Shown here one piece after another: positions 31,803 through 40,958 of a stretch of 42,505 nt of DNA (within the stretch, counting starts at the first letter, position 1; the number at the start of each line of letters is the position of its first letter). This DNA is from Lautropia sp. SCN 69-89. GTDB lineage: Bacteria > Pseudomonadota > Gammaproteobacteria > Burkholderiales > Burkholderiaceae_E. The stretch lies in the NCBI GenBank assembly GCA_001724855.1, contig MEED01000028.1, forward strand, positions 1 through 42,505, read 5' to 3'. A program made the position numbers and the translations under genes. Under the pieces are notes generated by a model. The model saw nothing but the letters and a program-made list of their open reading frames with translations, was not told the DNA's origin and searched no databases.

Positions 31803-32678
31803 TTGCAGGTCCTGCAGGTTCTGGTCAGCGGCATCGCGCAAGGCTGCATCTACGGACTGATCGCGCTCGGCTTCGTCCTGATCTACAAGGCCACCGAAAC
31901 CGTCAGCTTCGCGCAGGGCGAGCTGATGATGCTCGGCGCCTTCCTCGGCCTTGCGCTGATGACGGTGCTCGGCTTCCCGTTCTGGCTGGCGGTGCTCGCG
32001 TCGACCGCGGCGATGGGCGCATTCGGCATCGTCGTCGAGCGCGCCGTGATCCGGCCGATCCTCGGCCAGCCCGCGTTCTCCATCGTGATGCTCACCATCG
32101 GCATCGGCTACGTCGCGCGCGGCGCGATCACGATGATTCCGAACGTGGGCACCGACACGCACACGCTGAAGGTGCCCTACCGGAACCAGACCCTCGAATT
32201 CGCAGGCGTGGTGTTCGCCGTCGAGCAGCTCGTGGTGATCGCGGCCACCGCAGCGCTGTGCGCGCTGCTCTACCTGATCTTCCGCTTCAGCAAGGTCGGC
32301 ATCGCGATGCAGGCGTCCTCGCAGAACCAGCTCGCCGCCTGGTACATGGGCATCCCGGTCAAGCGGCTGAACGGCCTGGTCTGGGGCCTGGCGGCCGCGG
32401 TCGCCGCGGTGGCCGGCCTGCTGCTCGCGCCGATCACCTTCATCCACGCCAACATGGGCTTCATCGGCCTGAAGGCTTTTCCGGCCGCCGTGGTCGGCGG
32501 CTTCGGCAGCCTGCCGGGCGCGATCGTCGGGGGCCTGATCATCGGCGCGGTCGAGTCGCTGTCGGGCTTTTTCCTGCCGGAGGGCTTCAAGGACGTGGCC
32601 GCCTACGTGGTGGTGCTCGTGATGCTGATGATCAAGCCGAACGGGCTGTTCGGCGAGAACCTGCGCAAGAAGGTGTAA
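31803..32678 (+). CDS. livH: Branched-chain amino acid-type ABC permease (LivH family)
   Basis: The 291-residue membrane protein begins MQVLQVLVSGIAQGCIYGLI (TTG start, GGAGA site) and has about eight helices. LivH signatures include ALGFVLIYKATETVSFAQGE, GIPVKRLNGLVWGLAAAVAA, FIGLKAFPAAVVGGFGSLPG and AVESLSGFFLPEGFKDVAAY. It forms the inner-membrane channel with LivM. Liv-type systems import leucine-like amino acids but also many aromatic and aliphatic acids; the following CoA ligase in this operon favours a carboxylic acid. Symbol indicates family only. Confidence 0.88.
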   Translation: MQVLQVLVSGIAQGCIYGLIALGFVLIYKATETVSFAQGELMMLGAFLGLALMTVLGFPFWLAVLASTAAMGAFGIVVERAVIRPILGQPAFSIVMLTIGIGYVARGAITMIPNVGTDTHTLKVPYRNQTLEFAGVVFAVEQLVVIAATAALCALLYLIFRFSKVGIAMQASSQNQLAAWYMGIPVKRLNGLVWGLAAAVAAVAGLLLAPITFIHANMGFIGLKAFPAAVVGGFGSLPGAIVGGLIIGAVESLSGFFLPEGFKDVAAYVVVLVMLMIKPNGLFGENLRKKV

Positions 32679-32682
32679 GCCC

Positions 32683-33759
32683 GTGCGCTTCGTCTTCAAG
32701 ACCAGCTACGACCAGGACATCGACCTGGCCCGGCACGGCGGCCACCGCTTCTGGTATTCGGCACTGGCGCTCGCCCTGGTGCTGGCGCCCTGGGGTCTGC
32801 CCGAATACTGGCTGGCGCAGCTCACCTTCATCCTGATCTACGGCATCGTCGGCGTGGGGCTGATGCTGCTCGCCGGCTACACCGGCCTGTTCTCGCTCGG
32901 CCACGCGGCCTTCCTCGGCGTGGGCGCATACACGCATACGGTGCTCGCCGCGATGGGCTGGCCGTTTCCGCTGTCGCTCGCCGCGGCCGCGGCCCTGTCC
33001 GCTGCGGTAGGCGCGGTGGTCGGCCTGCCCGCGCTGCGCGTCAAGGGCATCTACCTCGGCATCGCAACGCTGGCCTTCGGCTTCATCGTCGAGGAGGGGC
33101 TCGCACGCTGGGAGAGCGTCACTGGCGGCAACGCCGGCAAGATCGTGCCGGGGGTCGACGTCTTCGGGTGGAAAGCCGACACCGGCGAGTCGTTCTACTA
33201 CGTCTGCCTCGTCTGCGCGGTGGCCTGCACGCTCGCGGTGCTGAACCTGTTGCGCTCACCCACGGGCCGCGCATTCGTCGCGATCCGCGATTCCGAGATC
33301 TCCGCGCAAAGCATGGGCATCCACCTGGCGCGCTACAAGACGATGTCGTTCATGATCTCGGCCGCGCTGGCCGGCATCGGCGGCGCGCTGTACGCGCACC
33401 AGATCCGCTTCCTGTCGCCCGACCAGTTCGGAATCATCCAGTCGATCGACCTGCTGCTGATGGTGGTGATCGGCGGCCTGGGCTCGATCCACGGTGCGTT
33501 CCTGGGCGCCGCGTTCCTGATCTCGATGCCGCAGGTCATCGCGCTCGGCAAGGATTTCCTTCCACCGGCGATCGGGCAGGCACCTGGCCTGCAGGGCGTG
33601 GTCTACGGCGTGGTGCTGATCGCGTTCGTACTGTTCGAGCCGATGGGTCTATACGGGCGATGGCTGAAGATCCGCACCTGGTTCCAGCTGTTCCCCTTCT
33701 ATCGCCGCGGCCTGTTCCGGCGCCAGAAGGCGTTCCAGAAATCGGATCGCCTGCGATGA
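32683..33759 (+). CDS. livM: Branched-chain amino acid-type ABC permease (LivM family)
   Basis: The 358-residue product starts with GTG and has a cytosolic tail then about nine to ten helices: YGIVGVGLMLLAGYTGLFSL, GHAAFLGVGAYTHTVLA, GVDV-type loop, AIRDSEISAQSMGIHLARYK (the EAA-like coupling loop), SAALAGIGGALYAHQIRFLS and MVVIGGLGSIHGAFLGAAFL. It partners LivH. It begins four bases after the LivH stop and overlaps LivG by four bases (ATGA). The C-terminal tail (FRRQKAFQKSDRLR) is basic. Confidence 0.88.
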   Translation: MRFVFKTSYDQDIDLARHGGHRFWYSALALALVLAPWGLPEYWLAQLTFILIYGIVGVGLMLLAGYTGLFSLGHAAFLGVGAYTHTVLAAMGWPFPLSLAAAAALSAAVGAVVGLPALRVKGIYLGIATLAFGFIVEEGLARWESVTGGNAGKIVPGVDVFGWKADTGESFYYVCLVCAVACTLAVLNLLRSPTGRAFVAIRDSEISAQSMGIHLARYKTMSFMISAALAGIGGALYAHQIRFLSPDQFGIIQSIDLLLMVVIGGLGSIHGAFLGAAFLISMPQVIALGKDFLPPAIGQAPGLQGVVYGVVLIAFVLFEPMGLYGRWLKIRTWFQLFPFYRRGLFRRQKAFQKSDRLR

Positions 33760-34556
33760 GCGAGCCGCTGCTCAGCGCCCGCAACCTGTCCGTGCGCTTC
33801 GGAGGCGTGCTGGCGGTGAGCGACGTCAGTTTCGACGTGCGCCGCGGCGAGGTGTTCACGCTGATCGGGCCCAACGGCGCCGGCAAGACCACCGTGTTCA
33901 ACCTGATCAGCCGCATCTACACCGCGACCGCGGGCACGATCGATTTCGACGGTCACCGGCTGGGCGACATCGCGCCGCACCGCATCGCCGGCCTGGGCAT
34001 TGCGCGAACCTTCCAGAACATCGAGCTGTTCGAGCACGCAACGGTGCTGCAGAACCTGCTGATCGGGCGCCACATCCACCGCCGCAGCGGATTCTGGAGC
34101 GAGATCGTGTTCACGCCCCGCGTGCGCGCGGCCGAGCGCGAGACGCGGCGCAAGGTCGAGGAGGTGATCGACTTCCTCGACCTGCAGCACTACCGCGACA
34201 CGATGGTCGCCGGCCTGCCCTACGGCGTGCGCAAGGTCGTGGAGCTCGCGCGCGCGCTGGCCACCGAGCCGAAGCTGCTGCTGCTCGACGAACCCTCCTC
34301 GGGCCTGAACGTCGAGGAAACCGGCGACATGGCGTTCTGGATCGAGGACATCCGCGACGATCTCGGCATCACCGTGCTGATGGTCGAGCACGACATGTCG
34401 CTGGTCTCCAAGGTATCCGACCGTGTGCTCGCGATGAACCAGGGCGAGGTGCTGGCGCTGGGCACGCCTGCGCAGGTGCAGCAGCACCCCGGCGTGATCG
34501 AGGCCTACCTGGGCACCGCCGACGACGCGACCTCGCTGCGGAGGCCCGCGTCGTGA
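33756..34556 (+). CDS. livG: ABC transporter ATP-binding protein (LivG family)
   Basis: The 266 residues contain Walker A GPNGAGKTT, a Q-loop in ARTFQNIELF, Walker B LLLLDEPSSGL and H-loop VEHDMS. The signature is YGVRKVVELARAL rather than LSGGQ, which is typical of LivG-type subunits. A GIARTFQNI-to-IGRHIHRRSG region matches the family. It energises uptake with LivF. It shares four bases with LivM and four with LivF (GTGA). Confidence 0.92.
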   Translation: MSEPLLSARNLSVRFGGVLAVSDVSFDVRRGEVFTLIGPNGAGKTTVFNLISRIYTATAGTIDFDGHRLGDIAPHRIAGLGIARTFQNIELFEHATVLQNLLIGRHIHRRSGFWSEIVFTPRVRAAERETRRKVEEVIDFLDLQHYRDTMVAGLPYGVRKVVELARALATEPKLLLLDEPSSGLNVEETGDMAFWIEDIRDDLGITVLMVEHDMSLVSKVSDRVLAMNQGEVLALGTPAQVQQHPGVIEAYLGTADDATSLRRPAS

Positions 34557-35326
34557 GCCAGACGATCCTCGAATTGCTCAACGTGGAAAGCGCCTACGGC
34601 CCGATCAAGGCGATCCGCGGCGTGAGCCTGAAGGTGCGCGAAGGCGAGATCGCCACCGTGCTGGGCTCCAACGGCGCCGGCAAGACGACGATCCTGAAGA
34701 CCATCTCCGGGATCATCGACCCGCGCAAGGGCTCGATCTCGTTCCACGGCGAGAACATCACCGCGCGCGATCCGGCGCTGATCGTCCGGCGCGGCCTGTC
34801 GCATGTTCCGGAAGGCCGCGAGGTGTTCCCGCTGCTGTCGGTGCACGACAACCTGATGATGGGCGCCTACACGCGCGAGGACCGCGACGGCGTGCAGCGC
34901 GATCTCGAAGCGGTCTACGGCTACTTCCCGATCCTGCGCGAGCGCGCGGCGCAGGACGCCGGCCTGCTCTCGGGCGGCCAGCAGCAGATGCTGGCGATCT
35001 CCCGGGCGATCATGGCCGCACCGCGGCTGATCCTGCTCGACGAGCCGAGCCTCGGGCTGTCGCCCAGGCTCACGAAGGAGATCTTCGAGATCGTGGTGCG
35101 CATCAACCGCGAACGCGGCACGACGATGCTGCTGGTCGAGCAGAACGCCAACATGGCGCTCAACGCGTCCGACTACGGCTACGTGCTCGAAAACGGCCGC
35201 ATCGTGATGGAGGACAGCTGCGCGGCGCTGCGCGAGAAGGAGGACATCCGCGAGTTCTACCTGGGCATCCGCGACACCGGCGCGCGCGGCGAACGGCGCT
35301 GGAAGCGCAAGAAGACCTGGCGGTGA
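34553..35326 (+). CDS. livF: ABC transporter ATP-binding protein (LivF family)
   Basis: The 257-residue product (GTG start) contains Walker A GSNGAGKTT, SHVPEGREVFPLLSVHDNLM, signature LSGGQQQMLAISRAIM, Walker B LILLDEPSLGLSP and H-loop region LLVEQNANMAL. These are standard LivF features; the signature is canonical, unlike LivG's. The C-terminal RRWKRKKTWR is basic. Its stop overlaps the acyl-CoA synthetase start (GTGA). Confidence 0.92.
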   Translation: MSQTILELLNVESAYGPIKAIRGVSLKVREGEIATVLGSNGAGKTTILKTISGIIDPRKGSISFHGENITARDPALIVRRGLSHVPEGREVFPLLSVHDNLMMGAYTREDRDGVQRDLEAVYGYFPILRERAAQDAGLLSGGQQQMLAISRAIMAAPRLILLDEPSLGLSPRLTKEIFEIVVRINRERGTTMLLVEQNANMALNASDYGYVLENGRIVMEDSCAALREKEDIREFYLGIRDTGARGERRWKRKKTWR

Positions 35327-37194
35327 GCGCGATGAGCGTCCTCTGGAACCTCGACCACATCCGCCCGGAGCCCCGCATCGTCGTGCCCGGCGAGACGATT
35401 CCCGAGATCTTCCGCAACGCGGTCACCCAGCGCGGCGACGCGGTCTTCATGCGCGAAAAGGAACTCGGCATCTGGCGCAGCTGGTCCTGGAACGAAACCG
35501 GCCGTGCAGTGCGCGAGACCGCGATGGGGCTGGCCGCGCTCGGTTTCCGACCCGGCGAATGCGCGTCGATCCTGTCGAACACGGTGGTCGAATGGGTCCT
35601 CGCCGACCTCGGCGTGCTGTGCGCAGGGGGCGTTGCCAATGGCATCTATCCGACCGATGCAGCGAGCCAGGTGCACTACCTGTGCGAAGACTCGCGCACG
35701 ACGGTCGTCTTCGTCGAGGACGACGAGCAGCTCGACAAGGTGCTCGAGGTGCGCGACCGGCTGCCGCTGCTGCGCCACATCGTCGTCTTCGACATGGACG
35801 GGCTGCGGCACTTCGAAGACCCGATGGTGACGAGCCTGGAGGCACTGCGCCGCCGGGGCGCCGAATACGATGCGGCGCATCCCGGCGAATACGATGCCCG
35901 CTGCGCCGCGGCCAGGCCCGGCGACCTCGCGATCCTCATCTACACCTCGGGCACCACCGGACGCCCCAAGGGCGCGATGCTCAGCCATGCCAACGTGGTC
36001 TACACCACGCGCGGCTACAACCTGGTGATCTCCCAGACCGATCGCGACGAGCGGATGTGCTTCCTGCCGCTGTGTCACGTCGCCGAGCGGCTCGGAGGGG
36101 AATACTTCGCGCTCTACACCGGCGCGCGGCTCAACTTCGTGGAGAACCCCGACACGGTGCCCGAGAACGTGCGCGAGATCGCGCCCACGGTGTTCATCGC
36201 GGTACCCCGTGTCTGGGAGAAGTTCTACTCGGCGGTGTCGATCGCGATCTCCGAAGCGACGCGGCTGCAGCAGATCGCCTACGGCTGGGCGCTCGGCGTC
36301 GGCAAGCGGGTGGCCGAGCGGGTGCTCGAAGGAAAGCCGGTGCCGGCGACGCTGAAGGCGGCCTTCCGCGTCGCGCGCGTGCTGGCGCTCGACAACGTGC
36401 GCAAGATGATCGGGATCCATCGTGCGCGCTACCTCGTCACGGGGGCTGCGCCGATCTCGCCCGATCTCGTGCGCTGGTACCTGGCGCTGGGCGTGCCGAT
36501 GCTCGAGGTGTGGGGCCAGACCGAATCCGGGGGCGCCTCCACCGGCATGCCCGCCATGCGCATCAAGCCGGGCTCGATCGGGCCGGCAGCGGCCTATAAC
36601 GAGGTCAGGCTCGATCCGGCCACCGGCGAGCTGCTGGTGCGCGGGCCCAACGTGTTCATGGGCTACCTGAACCAGCCCGAGAAGACCGCGGAGGCGATCG
36701 ACGCCGACGGCTGGCTGCACACCGGCGACGTGGGCACGGTCGACGACGAGGGTTTCTTCCGCATCACCGACCGGATGAAGGACATCATCATCACGGCCGG
36801 CGGGAAGAACATCACGCCCAGCGAGATCGAGAACGAGCTGAAGTTCTCCCCGTACATCACCGATGCGGTCGTCGTCGGCGACAAGCGCCCGTACCTCACC
36901 GCGCTCGTGATGATCGACCAGGAGAACGTCGAGAAGTACGCGCAGGACCACGACGTACCATTTTCGAACTACGCGAGCCTCACGCGTGCCCGAGAGGTGC
37001 AGGCCCTGATCCAGGGCGAAATCGACCGGATCAACCGGGAGTTCGCCCGCGTCGAGCAGGTCAAGGCGTTCCGTCTGATCGAGACGCAACTGACCGCGGA
37101 AGACGAAGAGCTCACTCCCACGATGAAGCTCAAGCGCAGGTTCGTGGAGAAGAAGTACGCAGACCTGATCGAATCGATGTACAAAGGGGGCTGA
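35323..37194 (+). CDS. AMP-forming long-chain acyl-CoA synthetase embedded in the Liv operon
   Basis: The 623-residue protein (FAA/ACSL-like length) has AILIYTSGTTGRPKGAMLSH (P-loop), MCFLPLCHVAERLG, YLVTGAAPISPDLV, VWGQTESGGA (A5), WLHTGDVGTVDDEGFFRITD (A7), RMKDIIITAGGKNITPSEIE and a C-terminal TPTMKLKRRFVEKKYA with the catalytic lysine. It probably couples import to CoA activation. The start is GTG 35323 or ATG 35332 (three codons later). Being between the ATPases and the binding protein, it links the transporter to an acid substrate rather than an amino acid. Confidence 0.92.
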   Translation: MSAMSVLWNLDHIRPEPRIVVPGETIPEIFRNAVTQRGDAVFMREKELGIWRSWSWNETGRAVRETAMGLAALGFRPGECASILSNTVVEWVLADLGVLCAGGVANGIYPTDAASQVHYLCEDSRTTVVFVEDDEQLDKVLEVRDRLPLLRHIVVFDMDGLRHFEDPMVTSLEALRRRGAEYDAAHPGEYDARCAAARPGDLAILIYTSGTTGRPKGAMLSHANVVYTTRGYNLVISQTDRDERMCFLPLCHVAERLGGEYFALYTGARLNFVENPDTVPENVREIAPTVFIAVPRVWEKFYSAVSIAISEATRLQQIAYGWALGVGKRVAERVLEGKPVPATLKAAFRVARVLALDNVRKMIGIHRARYLVTGAAPISPDLVRWYLALGVPMLEVWGQTESGGASTGMPAMRIKPGSIGPAAAYNEVRLDPATGELLVRGPNVFMGYLNQPEKTAEAIDADGWLHTGDVGTVDDEGFFRITDRMKDIIITAGGKNITPSEIENELKFSPYITDAVVVGDKRPYLTALVMIDQENVEKYAQDHDVPFSNYASLTRAREVQALIQGEIDRINREFARVEQVKAFRLIETQLTAEDEELTPTMKLKRRFVEKKYADLIESMYKGG

Positions 37195-37243
37195 GGGACA
37201 CCGAACCCGAAGCCGTGTTGGTGGATAAGCAAGGAGATAGCAG

Positions 37244-38404
37244 ATGAAGCGAATCGTGGTCGCACTGGCGCTCGCGCTTGGCGGGTCGCTCGCAGTCGCG
37301 CAGACCCAGGGAGTCACCAAGGACAAGATCGTCGTGGGCTCGCTGCTCGACCTGTCGGGGCCGCTGGCGGGCTTCGGCAAGCAGTTGCGCAACGGCATGA
37401 CCCTGCGCACCGAGGAACTCAACGAGCAGGGCGGCGTGAACGCCCGCAAGCTCCAGTTGCTGATCGAGGACGACGGCTACGACCCGCGCAAGGCCGTGCT
37501 GGGCGCGCAGAAGCTGGTCAACCAGGACAAGATCTTCGCGATGGTCGGCCACCTGGGCACCGCGCCGAACATGGCGGCGATGCCGGTCCAGTTCGAGAAG
37601 AACGTGATCAACTTCTTCCCGATCACCGCGGCGCGCGAGATGTACGAGCCGTTCCACCGGCTGAAGTACGCCTTCGCCGCCACCTACTACGACCAGGTCC
37701 GCCACGCCACGCCCGTGCTCGTGAAGCAGAAGGGCGCGAAGAAGGTCTGCACGGTCTACCAGGACGATGAATTCGGGCTCGAGGTGCTGCGCGGCACCGA
37801 GGCCGGCCTGAAGACCATCGGCATGGAACTCGCCGAGAAGACCACCTACAAGCGCGGCGCCACCGACTTCTCGTCGCAGGTCGCACGGATGAAGGCCGCC
37901 GGGTGCGACTTCGTCGTGCTGGGCACGGTCATCCGCGAGACCATCGGCGTGATCGGCGAATCGCGCAAGACCGGCTTCAACCCCACCTTCCTCGGGTCGA
38001 GCGCGGCCTACACCGAGCTGATCCACAAGCTGGGCGGCAAGGCGATGGACGGGCTCTATGCGGCGATGACGGTGCAGGTTCCGTACCTCGACGACGCGTC
38101 GCAGCCGCTGCGCTTCTGGGCCAACAAGTACAAGACGCGCTTCAACGAGGATCCGAGCGTGTTCTCGGTCTACGGCTTTCTCGTTATCGACACCTTCGTC
38201 CGCGCGGTGGAAAAGGCCGGCCCGAACCTGACCACCGACAGCTTCGTGAAGGCGATGGACACCATGACCATCCCGACCGACATCTTCGGCAGCGCCGAGC
38301 AGACCTTCGGGCCGAAGAAGCGCCTGGGCAGCAACCTCTCGCGGCTGTCGCAGATCCAGGACGGTCGCTGGAAAGTGGTCTCCGACTACTTCAAGGCCGA
38401 CTGA
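37244..38404 (+). CDS. ABC transporter periplasmic substrate-binding protein (Liv/LivK-type)
   Basis: The 386-residue protein has a signal peptide (MKRIVVALALALGGSLAVAQ, cut near AQTQG) and the type-I periplasmic fold: GSLLDLSGPLAGFGKQLRNG, LIEDDGYDPRKAVLGAQKLV, FAMVGHLGTAPNMAAMPVQF and CTVYQDDEFGLEVLRGTEAG. The AAGCA-type ribosome site is AAGGAGA, seven bases before the ATG. It captures the substrate for LivHMGF; the ligand cannot be read. It ends the operon before the bidirectional terminator. Confidence 0.9.
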   Translation: MKRIVVALALALGGSLAVAQTQGVTKDKIVVGSLLDLSGPLAGFGKQLRNGMTLRTEELNEQGGVNARKLQLLIEDDGYDPRKAVLGAQKLVNQDKIFAMVGHLGTAPNMAAMPVQFEKNVINFFPITAAREMYEPFHRLKYAFAATYYDQVRHATPVLVKQKGAKKVCTVYQDDEFGLEVLRGTEAGLKTIGMELAEKTTYKRGATDFSSQVARMKAAGCDFVVLGTVIRETIGVIGESRKTGFNPTFLGSSAAYTELIHKLGGKAMDGLYAAMTVQVPYLDDASQPLRFWANKYKTRFNEDPSVFSVYGFLVIDTFVRAVEKAGPNLTTDSFVKAMDTMTIPTDIFGSAEQTFGPKKRLGSNLSRLSQIQDGRWKVVSDYFKAD

Positions 38405-38407
38405 CCG

Positions 38408-38488
38408 GGGCTCGCCGGGCGCGAGCCCGGCACGGATCCGGCGCGGGGCTGGTACGAGCCCGGCACGGGGCCGCCCAAGGGCGGCCCC
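38408..38488. terminator. Hairpins between convergent operons
   Basis: Hairpin 1 (38408-38428) pairs GGGCTCG with CGAGCCC. Hairpin 2 (38467-38488) pairs GGGGCCGCCC with GGGCGGCCCC around AA (probably fewer closing pairs). A GAGCCCGGCACGG sequence is repeated between them. They sit between the stops of the binding-protein gene and the acyl-CoA dehydrogenase gene and likely serve both strands; T-tracts are poor, as often in GC-rich genomes. Confidence 0.6.
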
Positions 38489-38496
38489 GTCGCGTT

Positions 38497-39648
38497 TCAG
38501 CGGGCGCCCAGCCCCATCGCCCGCGTGATCACTTCCTTCATGATCTCGTTGGTACCGCCGTAGATGCGCTGCACCCGTGCATCGGCGAACGCGCGCGCGA
38601 TCGGGTACTCCCACATGTAGCCGTAACCGCCGTGCAGCTGCACGCACTCGTCGATGACCTTGCACTGCAGGTCCGAGCACCAGTACTTCGCCATCGACGC
38701 GGTGGTGGTGTCGAGCTGGCCGGCCATCAGCAGCTCGATGCACTTGTCGACGAAGACGCGCGCGATCTGCACCTCGGTCTGCAGCTCGGCCAGCTTGAAG
38801 CGGGTGTTCTGGAACGTCGACACCGTGGTGCCGAACACCTTGCGCTCCTTCACGTAATCGGTGGTCCAGTCGATTGCCGCCTGCGCGTTCTCCACCGCAC
38901 CGATCGCGATCTGCAGACGCTCCCAGGGCAGCTCCTGCATCAGGTAGGCGAAGCCCTCGTTCTCGTTGCCGAGAAGATTCGACGCGGGCACCTCGACGTT
39001 GTCGAAAAAGAGCTCCGAAGTGTCCTGCGCCTTCATGCCCACCTTCTTCAGACGCTTGCCCTTCTCGAAACCCTTCATCCCGCGCTCGACCAGCAGCAGG
39101 CTCGTGCCCTTGGCGCCGGCCTTCGGTTCGGTCTTGGCGACGACGATCACCACGTCGGCGTGCCAGCCGTTGGTGATGAAGGTCTTGGAGCCGTTCAGAA
39201 GGTAGACGTCGCCGCGTCGGGTCGCGGTCGTCTTGACGCCCTGCAGGTCCGAGCCGGCCGCCGGCTCGCTCATCGCGATCGCCCCGATCGCCTCGCCGGT
39301 GGCCATCTTCGGCAGGAAGCGCTGCTTCTGTTCCTCCGAGCCGTAGTGGAGGATGTACGGAGCGACGATCTCCGAGTGCAGGCCGAAGCCCAGCCCGGTG
39401 GCGTTCACGCGCGCCGTCTCCTCCATCACCACGATCGAATAGAGCTTGTCGGCCCCGGCGCCGCCGTAGGACTCGGGCATGGATGCGCATAGCAGGCCGT
39501 TCGCGCCGGCCTTCTCCCAGACCTCGCGATCGACGTAGCCCTGCTCCTCCCAGCGGTCGTGGTGCGGAACGACTTCGTTCTCCATGAAGCGCCGGACGGC
39601 GTCGCGAAACATGTGGTGCTCGTCGGCAAACAGCGTGCGCTCGATCAT
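38497..39648 (-). CDS. Acyl-CoA dehydrogenase, long-chain (ACADL) type
   Basis: The 383 residues from ATG 39648 (GGAGCAGGACC leader) follow the ACAD fold: AIAMSEPAAGSDLQGVKTTA, NGSKTFITNGWHADVVIVVA, MQELPWERLQIAIGAVENAQ (Glu in QELPWERL the probable base, as in long-chain ACAD), VQLHGGYGYMWEYPIARAFA and IYGGTNEIMKEVI, which matches mammalian LCAD's PIYGGTNEIMKEL. It introduces the 2,3 double bond in long or branched acyl-CoA. It is divergent from the thiolase, so first and last beta-oxidation steps are adjacent. Confidence 0.9.
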   Translation of the reverse strand: MIERTLFADEHHMFRDAVRRFMENEVVPHHDRWEEQGYVDREVWEKAGANGLLCASMPESYGGAGADKLYSIVVMEETARVNATGLGFGLHSEIVAPYILHYGSEEQKQRFLPKMATGEAIGAIAMSEPAAGSDLQGVKTTATRRGDVYLLNGSKTFITNGWHADVVIVVAKTEPKAGAKGTSLLLVERGMKGFEKGKRLKKVGMKAQDTSELFFDNVEVPASNLLGNENEGFAYLMQELPWERLQIAIGAVENAQAAIDWTTDYVKERKVFGTTVSTFQNTRFKLAELQTEVQIARVFVDKCIELLMAGQLDTTTASMAKYWCSDLQCKVIDECVQLHGGYGYMWEYPIARAFADARVQRIYGGTNEIMKEVITRAMGLGAR

Positions 39649-39658
39649 GGTCCTGCTC

Positions 39659-39685
39659 CGGTCGGTGCGGTCGGTACGGTCGGTG
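39659..39685. repeat. Three tandem 9-bp units in the divergent promoter
   Basis: CGGTCGGTG, CGGTCGGTA and CGGTCGGTG follow directly. The stretch lies in the 82-bp gap between the divergent ACAD and thiolase starts and could be a regulator-binding array or a slippage-prone tract that alters promoter spacing. Confidence 0.7.
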
Positions 39686-39730
39686 GGAGCAGCATAATAG
39701 AATGACCGCGAACCTGACCGGGAGCCTTCC

Positions 39731-40936
39731 ATGGCCGAAGCATTCATCTACGACGCGATCCGCACCCCGCGCGGGCGCGGCAAGTCATCCGGATCGCTGT
39801 ACGAGGTCAAGCCGGTGCGGCTGCTCACGACGCTCATGCATGAGATGCAGCGCCGCCACGACCTCGACACCTCGCAGGTCGAGGACGTCGTGGTCGGCTG
39901 CGTAACTCCGGTGGGCGACCAGGGCGCGGTCATCGCCAAGACCGCGGCACTCGCCGCCGGATGGGCCCTCGACGTCGCGGGCGTGCAGGTGAACCGCTTC
40001 TGCGCCTCGGGCCTCGAGGCCGTCAACATGGCCGCCCAGAAGGTGCGCTCGGGCTGGGAAGACCTGGTCGTCGCCGGCGGCGTCGAGTCGATGTCGCGCG
40101 TGCCCATGGGCTCCGACGGCGGCGCCTGGGCGCTCGACCCGGAGACCAACCTGGCCACCAGCTTCGTTCCGCAGGGAATCGGCGCCGACCTGATCGCCAC
40201 ACTCGACGGCTTCTCGCGCGAGATGGTCGACGAGTTCGGCGTCGCGTCGCACCGCAAGGCCGCTGCCGCCCAGGGCAGCGGACACTTCCAGCGCTCGCTG
40301 GTGCCGGTGCGCGACGACCTCGATCTCGCCATCCTCGAGCGCGACGAGACGATCCGGCCCGACACCTCGCTCGAGAAGCTCGGCCAGCTCGCGCCCTCGT
40401 TCGCGAAGATCGGCGCGATGGGCTTCGATGCGGTCGCGCTGCGCAAGTATCCGCAGGTCGCGCGCATCGAGCACGTGCATCACGCGGGCAACTCATCGGG
40501 CATCGTCGACGGTGCGGCGCTCGTGCTGGTCGGCAGCGAAGAGGCGGGCAAGCGCCTCGGCCTCGCGCCGCGCGCGCGCATCGTCTCCGCTGCGCTGGTC
40601 GGCACCGACCCCACGATCATGCTCACCGGCCCGGTGCCCGCGACGCGCAAGGCGCTGCGCAAGGCTGGCCTGAGCGTCGACGACATCGACCTCTTCGAGG
40701 TCAATGAGGCATTCGCCGCGGTCGTCATGCGCTTCATGCGCGAGCTCGACGTGCCCGAAGAGAAAATCAACGTCAACGGTGGCGCGATCGCGATGGGCCA
40801 CCCGCTGGGCGCCACCGGCGCGATGCTGCTCGGAACACTGATCGACGAACTCGAACGCCGCCAGTTGCGGCGCGGCCTGGTCACGCTGTGCGTGGGCGGC
40901 GGCATGGGAATCGCCACCATCGTCGAGCGCCTCTAG
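39731..40936 (+). CDS. Acetyl-CoA acetyltransferase/3-ketoacyl-CoA thiolase
   Basis: The 401-residue product has the thiolase residues: nucleophile C91 in [47 protein letters not shown] (active histidine) and C387 in CVGGGMG. It cleaves 3-ketoacyl-CoA to acetyl-CoA in the last beta-oxidation step, or condenses acetyl-CoA. The start [15 protein letters not shown] and central [14 protein letters not shown] match acetyl-CoA C-acyltransferases of the FadA/PcaF set. Divergent from the long-chain ACAD; it converges on the kinase gene 22 bases away. Confidence 0.92.
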   Translation: MAEAFIYDAIRTPRGRGKSSGSLYEVKPVRLLTTLMHEMQRRHDLDTSQVEDVVVGCVTPVGDQGAVIAKTAALAAGWALDVAGVQVNRFCASGLEAVNMAAQKVRSGWEDLVVAGGVESMSRVPMGSDGGAWALDPETNLATSFVPQGIGADLIATLDGFSREMVDEFGVASHRKAAAAQGSGHFQRSLVPVRDDLDLAILERDETIRPDTSLEKLGQLAPSFAKIGAMGFDAVALRKYPQVARIEHVHHAGNSSGIVDGAALVLVGSEEAGKRLGLAPRARIVSAALVGTDPTIMLTGPVPATRKALRKAGLSVDDIDLFEVNEAFAAVVMRFMRELDVPEEKINVNGGAIAMGHPLGATGAMLLGTLIDELERRQLRRGLVTLCVGGGMGIATIVERL

Positions 40937-40958
40937 CAGGGCGCCCGGCAAGCGGGGC

